From contig NW_026251803.1 in the NCBI RefSeq assembly GCF_025024155.1, positions 1 through 64,000 on the forward strand: 64,000 nucleotides of DNA, in the 5' to 3' direction. The position numbers and the translations under genes were made by a program. Below the pieces are notes generated by a model. The model was given only the letters and a program-made list of their open reading frames with translations. It ran no database searches and was not told the origin of the DNA. The stretch is from Gamsiella multidivaricata. Taxonomy: Eukaryota > Mortierellomycota > Mortierellomycetes > Mortierellales > Mortierellaceae. Below are positions 60,401 to 64,000 of this stretch, piece after piece (within the stretch, counting starts at the first letter, position 1; each line of letters opens with the position of its first letter).

Positions 60401-63083
60401 ACCAGCAACCAGTTCCTTGCCGGCCTGTTCCCTGAGCCGGTCGACGTTGACAACAAGAAGCGTCCCCCTACCGCTGGTGACAAGATCAAGTCTTCTGCAG
60501 GTCTTCTCGTCCAGAACCTGATGCAGTGCACGCCTTCGTACATTCGCACCATTAAACCCAACAGCAACAAGTCACCTACGGAATTCGATTCCAAGATGGT
60601 TCTTCATCAGGTCAAGTACCTGGGACTCTGCGAGAACATTCGTGTCCGCCGCGCGGGCTTCGCCTCCCGTCAGACGTACGAGAAATTCTTGGAGCGATTC
60701 TATCTGCTCTCACCAAAGACCTCATATGCAGGAGAATATACCTGGCAAGGAGATCCTCGAAGCGGCGTTGAGCGCATCCTGAAGGACACAAGTGTCGCGC
60801 CCGAGGAGTGGCAGATGGGAACAACCAAAGTCTTTATTCGCCACCCCGAAACTCTCTTTGCGCTTGAGCATCTACGCGACCGCTACTGGCACAACATGGC
60901 GATCCGTATCCAGCGAGCTTGGAGAAACTATATGAAATACAAGAATGAATGTGCTACACGCATTCAGCGGTGTTGGAGGAAGAACAAGGACCAGATTGGA
61001 TGGCTGCAGCTCCGTGATTACGGCCACCAGGTTCTTGCGGGAAGAAAGGAACGCAGACGGTTCTCGCTCGTCAGTATGCGCCGCTTCTTAGGAGACTATC
61101 TCGGAGTCAACAACAAGGGCGGACAGGGTCAACTCATCAAGGAGGCCATCGGTATCTCTGGTACTTGAACAAGCGATATCGCTAATGACAGCGTCTCCAC
61201 AACACTGGGTTGTTCCACAGTTTCGTCACTAACGAGCGGTGTTCTCCTATTTGTACTAGATAATGACTTCTGTGTATTCTCTGCCAGAGTGCAGCTGCTC
61301 GTTGCTCGCGCGATGCGCTCGAGTAAGCCCAGCCCAAGGACATTGGTTCTTGTAAGTGTTTTTTCTCATACCCTACACATGTCTCGCCACTGCAAACCAG
61401 GTCCTTGTTCTTAGTCCTGACGCTATGAGCTCTCCGTATCTTTAGACTGCGTCGAATATGTATCTTGTCGTTTCTCAGCTAGTCGGCAAGGTGCTCACCA
61501 TGAAGTGCGAGAGAACTGTCATGCTCAATGCTATCAAGGCGGTGTCGATTTCGAACCTTCGCGACGACTGGATGGTAAGGAACTGATAGTACCCATTGGG
61601 CAGGAAGACTCTACGGTCAATCAGACCGATCTAATTTTACGCGGCTCCTCTATGCTATACCAGGTCTTTTCTATCGACACCATGAATCCGGAGGAGGGTG
61701 ACATTGTCCTCGAGTGCGACTTTAAGACGGAGCTCATCACCCATTTACTTCAACGATCTGGCGGACGCATTGGCGTCAATGTTGGACCTCAGTAAGTTCA
61801 GCAAAAATATGATTTCGTCCACATATCTGGGGCACATTAGTTTGGATTCTAAGCATTTTGTACTATCTAATAGGTGCGAATACACTAAGAAGAAGAACAA
61901 GACCGGAACTATCAAGTTTGTCAAGGACGACCGCATCAAAACTGAGACTTATAAGAGCCATGTTGTCACAGTTCCCAGCGGCGAGCCTGCAGACAGCCCC
62001 TCATGGCCTCCTTGTGGAGGTATTGCCAAGCCTCCACGACCCATCACATCGGGCAAGCTAATCCGAAAGGGCGGCCCCTCGAAGGCGAGTTCGTCTCAGG
62101 GCGCTCGTCGTCCTCCAGCCGCCACTAAAGCTGCGACGCCTACAAGTCCACGTGCCTCTGTGCAGGCACCCGCGCGCACATCCATTGTGTCGAGCGGGTC
62201 TTCAACAGTCGCATCTGCCAAACGCCAGGCCCCACCGCCTCCACCACCCGCTCCGGAGGCTGCTCCATCGCCGCCTGGCAAGCCCATGTACAAGGCCGTG
62301 TACAATTTTGAATCCCAGGACGCGGGCGAGGTTTCATTTGTCAAAGATGATCTTATGGAGATTCTGGAGAAGGACGAGAATGGATGGTGGCTGGCCAAGA
62401 AGGACGGCAAGGAGGGCTGGGTCCCGAGCAACTACTTGGTCGAGGTACCCGTTCCCAAACCCGCTCCCGCCCCGCCAAGTCTCCCTGCGAAGCGTCAGCC
62501 TCCTCCTCCCCCTGCAGCACCAGCTGCCGTAGCAGCAAGCACATCGAAGACAAGCTTTGCCAACAGTTCTCCAGCGACGACTCGGCACACAGCGATTTCA
62601 ACTAACGAGGATCGGGCACCTATAGCTGCGACTAGCAACACGAATGCTCTTCATGCAGGATTCGGCGGGCCCGGTAACGTTGGAGGTGTGCCAGGATGGA
62701 AGGTGGCCCTCGAAGCCAAGAAGGCGGCCGCGGCGGCTGCAGCTGCCGGTGGCTCCCACACAGCTCCAGCTCCAGCTCTTGCAGCGAGTTCAAGTCCTAT
62801 GCCGGCTGCTCGTCGCCCTGCACCTGCGGTCGCGGCCAAACCGTCAACTGGACCCAAGCCCGTGGTTCCGCCACGTGCACCCGTTGCAGGACCAAAGCCC
62901 ACTATCCCAGCCAGACCTGCTACTGGTGGAAAGTCTCTGCAGGAAATTGTAAGTTTTTTGACGTTTTTGCTTTTGTCGAAGGGATAGTATGTCAATGATC
63001 GACAAAATTTCTCATTTCATGGCCCTCTTTATTGGTGTTATTGTTTATAGCTTGCGGCTCGCCGTCAGCATAATGATGACTAA
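57467..63083 (+). CDS. Class I myosin with SH3 tail (Myo3/Myo5/MyoA type)
   Basis: Seventeen exons, 1283 aa: 57467-57469, 57616-57780, 57947-58048, 58208-58316, 58434-58447, 58544-58684, 58788-58865, 58981-59065, 59151-59254, 59344-59479, 59586-59719, 59837-61160, 61260-61351, 61446-61574, 61664-61791, 61874-62948, 63051-63083. The first exon is just the ATG. The motor has the P-loop GESGAGKT (119-126), [15 protein letters not shown] (switch 1), [15 protein letters not shown] (after switch 2) and the actin-binding and converter regions. Two IQ motifs ([21 protein letters not shown]) bind light chains. A basic TH1 lipid-binding tail, a Pro/Ala-rich TH2 and one SH3 domain (about 1053-1107, [16 protein letters not shown]) follow. 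It drives endocytic actin patches. The C-terminus ends in QHNDD and lacks the usual acidic Arp2/3-binding motif with Trp. Confidence 0.95.
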
Positions 63084-63534
63084 AGCGCTGAGGTTATGAG
63101 AGACTGTTTGTAGACAAGGAGTGTTATTAATGCAACAATGAAAGAGAGGATAGGACCTCATATTCATCATGGTCTAGAGGATGCTTGTTCTTTACTCCCG
63201 ATTCCAATGTTTGTTTGGCAGCATTCTGTATTTAGTACGCTGGGGTCTTTTGTTTACATGCGCAGACATATTACCTATCAGGGTGCTCCTTACACGCGCC
63301 GTGTATATGGGGCAAATGACACGCGTAGAGACTGCCACGTTGATACTTTTCGAATGTATCCGAAGTGGACGAGGCTTTCGACTCTTACAAATCATGGAGT
63401 GGTCATCTGCTAATACGCTTGACCCTCTTATTGGCTACCAAGGAGTCGACGAAGTGTGCGATTGATCGCTCGACAGCCCTCTGAACTATTTAAAAGTGCT
63501 TGGTAGTTTTATCAGAGATACAATTTTAATAATC
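63084..63534. other. Spacer between myosin I and GST
   Basis: 451 bp with myosin 3' flank and GST promoter. Plus-strand frames at 63138-63465 look non-coding. Confidence 0.55.
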
Positions 63535-64000
63535 ATGATTCACAAGTTTAATTCCGATGCAGAGACGGCCTTCAATGGCGCATGTTTTCGTCAAGACAGC
63601 ACGTTCAAGCTGCTCTACTTTCCGCTCCATGGCACTGCTTATGCCCCGCGATTGATTCTGGCCATGACAGGCGCAAAGTTTGAGAGCATCTTCCCCACTG
63701 TAGGCGGATCATACAAAAGGGCTTAATTAATTTGTGTGTGTTATGTCCCCTAGCAGTTTTTGACCGGAGAATCTCTTTCATTTTCTGTAATATAGGATTG
63801 GGTTGCAAAGGAGCAGAAAAGTGTTCCGTTCGAGGTCCTTCCAGTGCTCTACGAGACCCTTCCAGCGAGCGCAGAGGGTGCGGAGGATCAGATCCTTGAG
63901 ATTCCTGAGAGCGAGGCGATCGAGCGGTACTTGGCGCGCAAGTTCAATCTCCTGGGCGATACACCGTGGGAGGAGATGAGGATTGACGCGTTTGTGTCAT
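63535..64000 (+). CDS. Glutathione S-transferase-like protein (partial, 3' end outside window)
   Basis: Two exons are visible: 63535-63699 and 63796 to the window edge (intron 96 nt, phase 0), about 123 aa so far. The thioredoxin-fold start FKLLYFPLHGTAYAPRLILAMTGAKFE is typical of sigma/alpha-like GSTs, where the Tyr of YFP activates glutathione. FEVLPVLYE supplies the cis-proline strand and ESEAIERYLARKFNLLG the Glu/Ser-Asp-type SNAIxRYLA glutathione-binding helix. It would conjugate glutathione or act as an isomerase. The N-terminal extension of about 24 residues before the fold is unusual; the true start could come from another exon. Confidence 0.8.

Overview
The window is eukaryotic and fungal. 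Genes sit on both strands and are cut by short GT-AG introns (mostly about 70-150 nt, a few near 40 nt). The gene set (vacuolar lipase ATG15, Anp1-type mannosyltransferase, class I myosin with an SH3 tail, POT peptide transporter, GRC3 kinase) fits a fungus. A WNK kinase and a C2CD5-like C2 protein, both unusual in yeasts and moulds, and the style of the decayed elements point by inference to an early-diverging filamentous fungus of the Mortierella kind. The species cannot be proved from this sequence. Exon models were built by hand from splice sites and reading-frame phase. Nearly all joined in phase, and those that did not are flagged.

Layout. 1-1264: WNK-like kinase (minus, runs off the left edge). 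1541-3341: ATG15 (minus), sharing a 226-bp divergent promoter with an acidic nuclear-type protein (3568-5611, plus). 6098-8473: F-box/LRR protein (plus). 8618-12619: C2CD5-like protein (minus). 13658-14850: Anp1-family glycosyltransferase (plus). 15009-17774: GRC3/NOL9 polynucleotide kinase (plus). 17837-22750: 15-exon helical-repeat protein (plus). 22976-23969: decayed XPG/FEN1-type nuclease. 24747-27002: CaCA/CAX-type exchanger (plus). 27068-27556: small two-helix membrane protein (minus). 28864-31039: NTF2-like protein (minus), with one internal exon unresolved. 32026-32286: broken coiled-coil ORF. 32908-35761: biotin-dependent acyl-CoA carboxylase alpha subunit (minus). 36557-37728: single-pass surface protein (minus). 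39297-41141: decayed ABCC transporter. About 41477-41988: decayed transposon-type zinc-ribbon gene. 42279-45699: RhoGEF (minus). 49019-50707: POT peptide transporter (minus). 54515-56173: FAD monooxygenase (minus). 57467-63083: class I myosin (plus). 63535-64000: start of a glutathione S-transferase (plus, runs off the right edge).

The genes do not form an operon or an obvious biosynthetic cluster; the window is ordinary fungal housekeeping DNA. Thematic links are loose: RhoGEF and myosin I both serve cortical actin, while ATG15, the exchanger and the peptide transporter serve vacuole and nutrient handling. The long gene-poor stretches (about 37.7-42.2 kb, 45.7-49.0 kb and 50.7-54.5 kb) hold microsatellites and gene relics. 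I found no CRISPR array, no rRNA, no tRNA I could support, and no intact mobile element. I did not find a convincing undescribed system. The most notable points are the relic families, a 3-nt first exon and 11- and 14-nt micro-exons, an altered ion-binding motif in the CAX-like exchanger, and a C2CD5 orthologue in a fungus.
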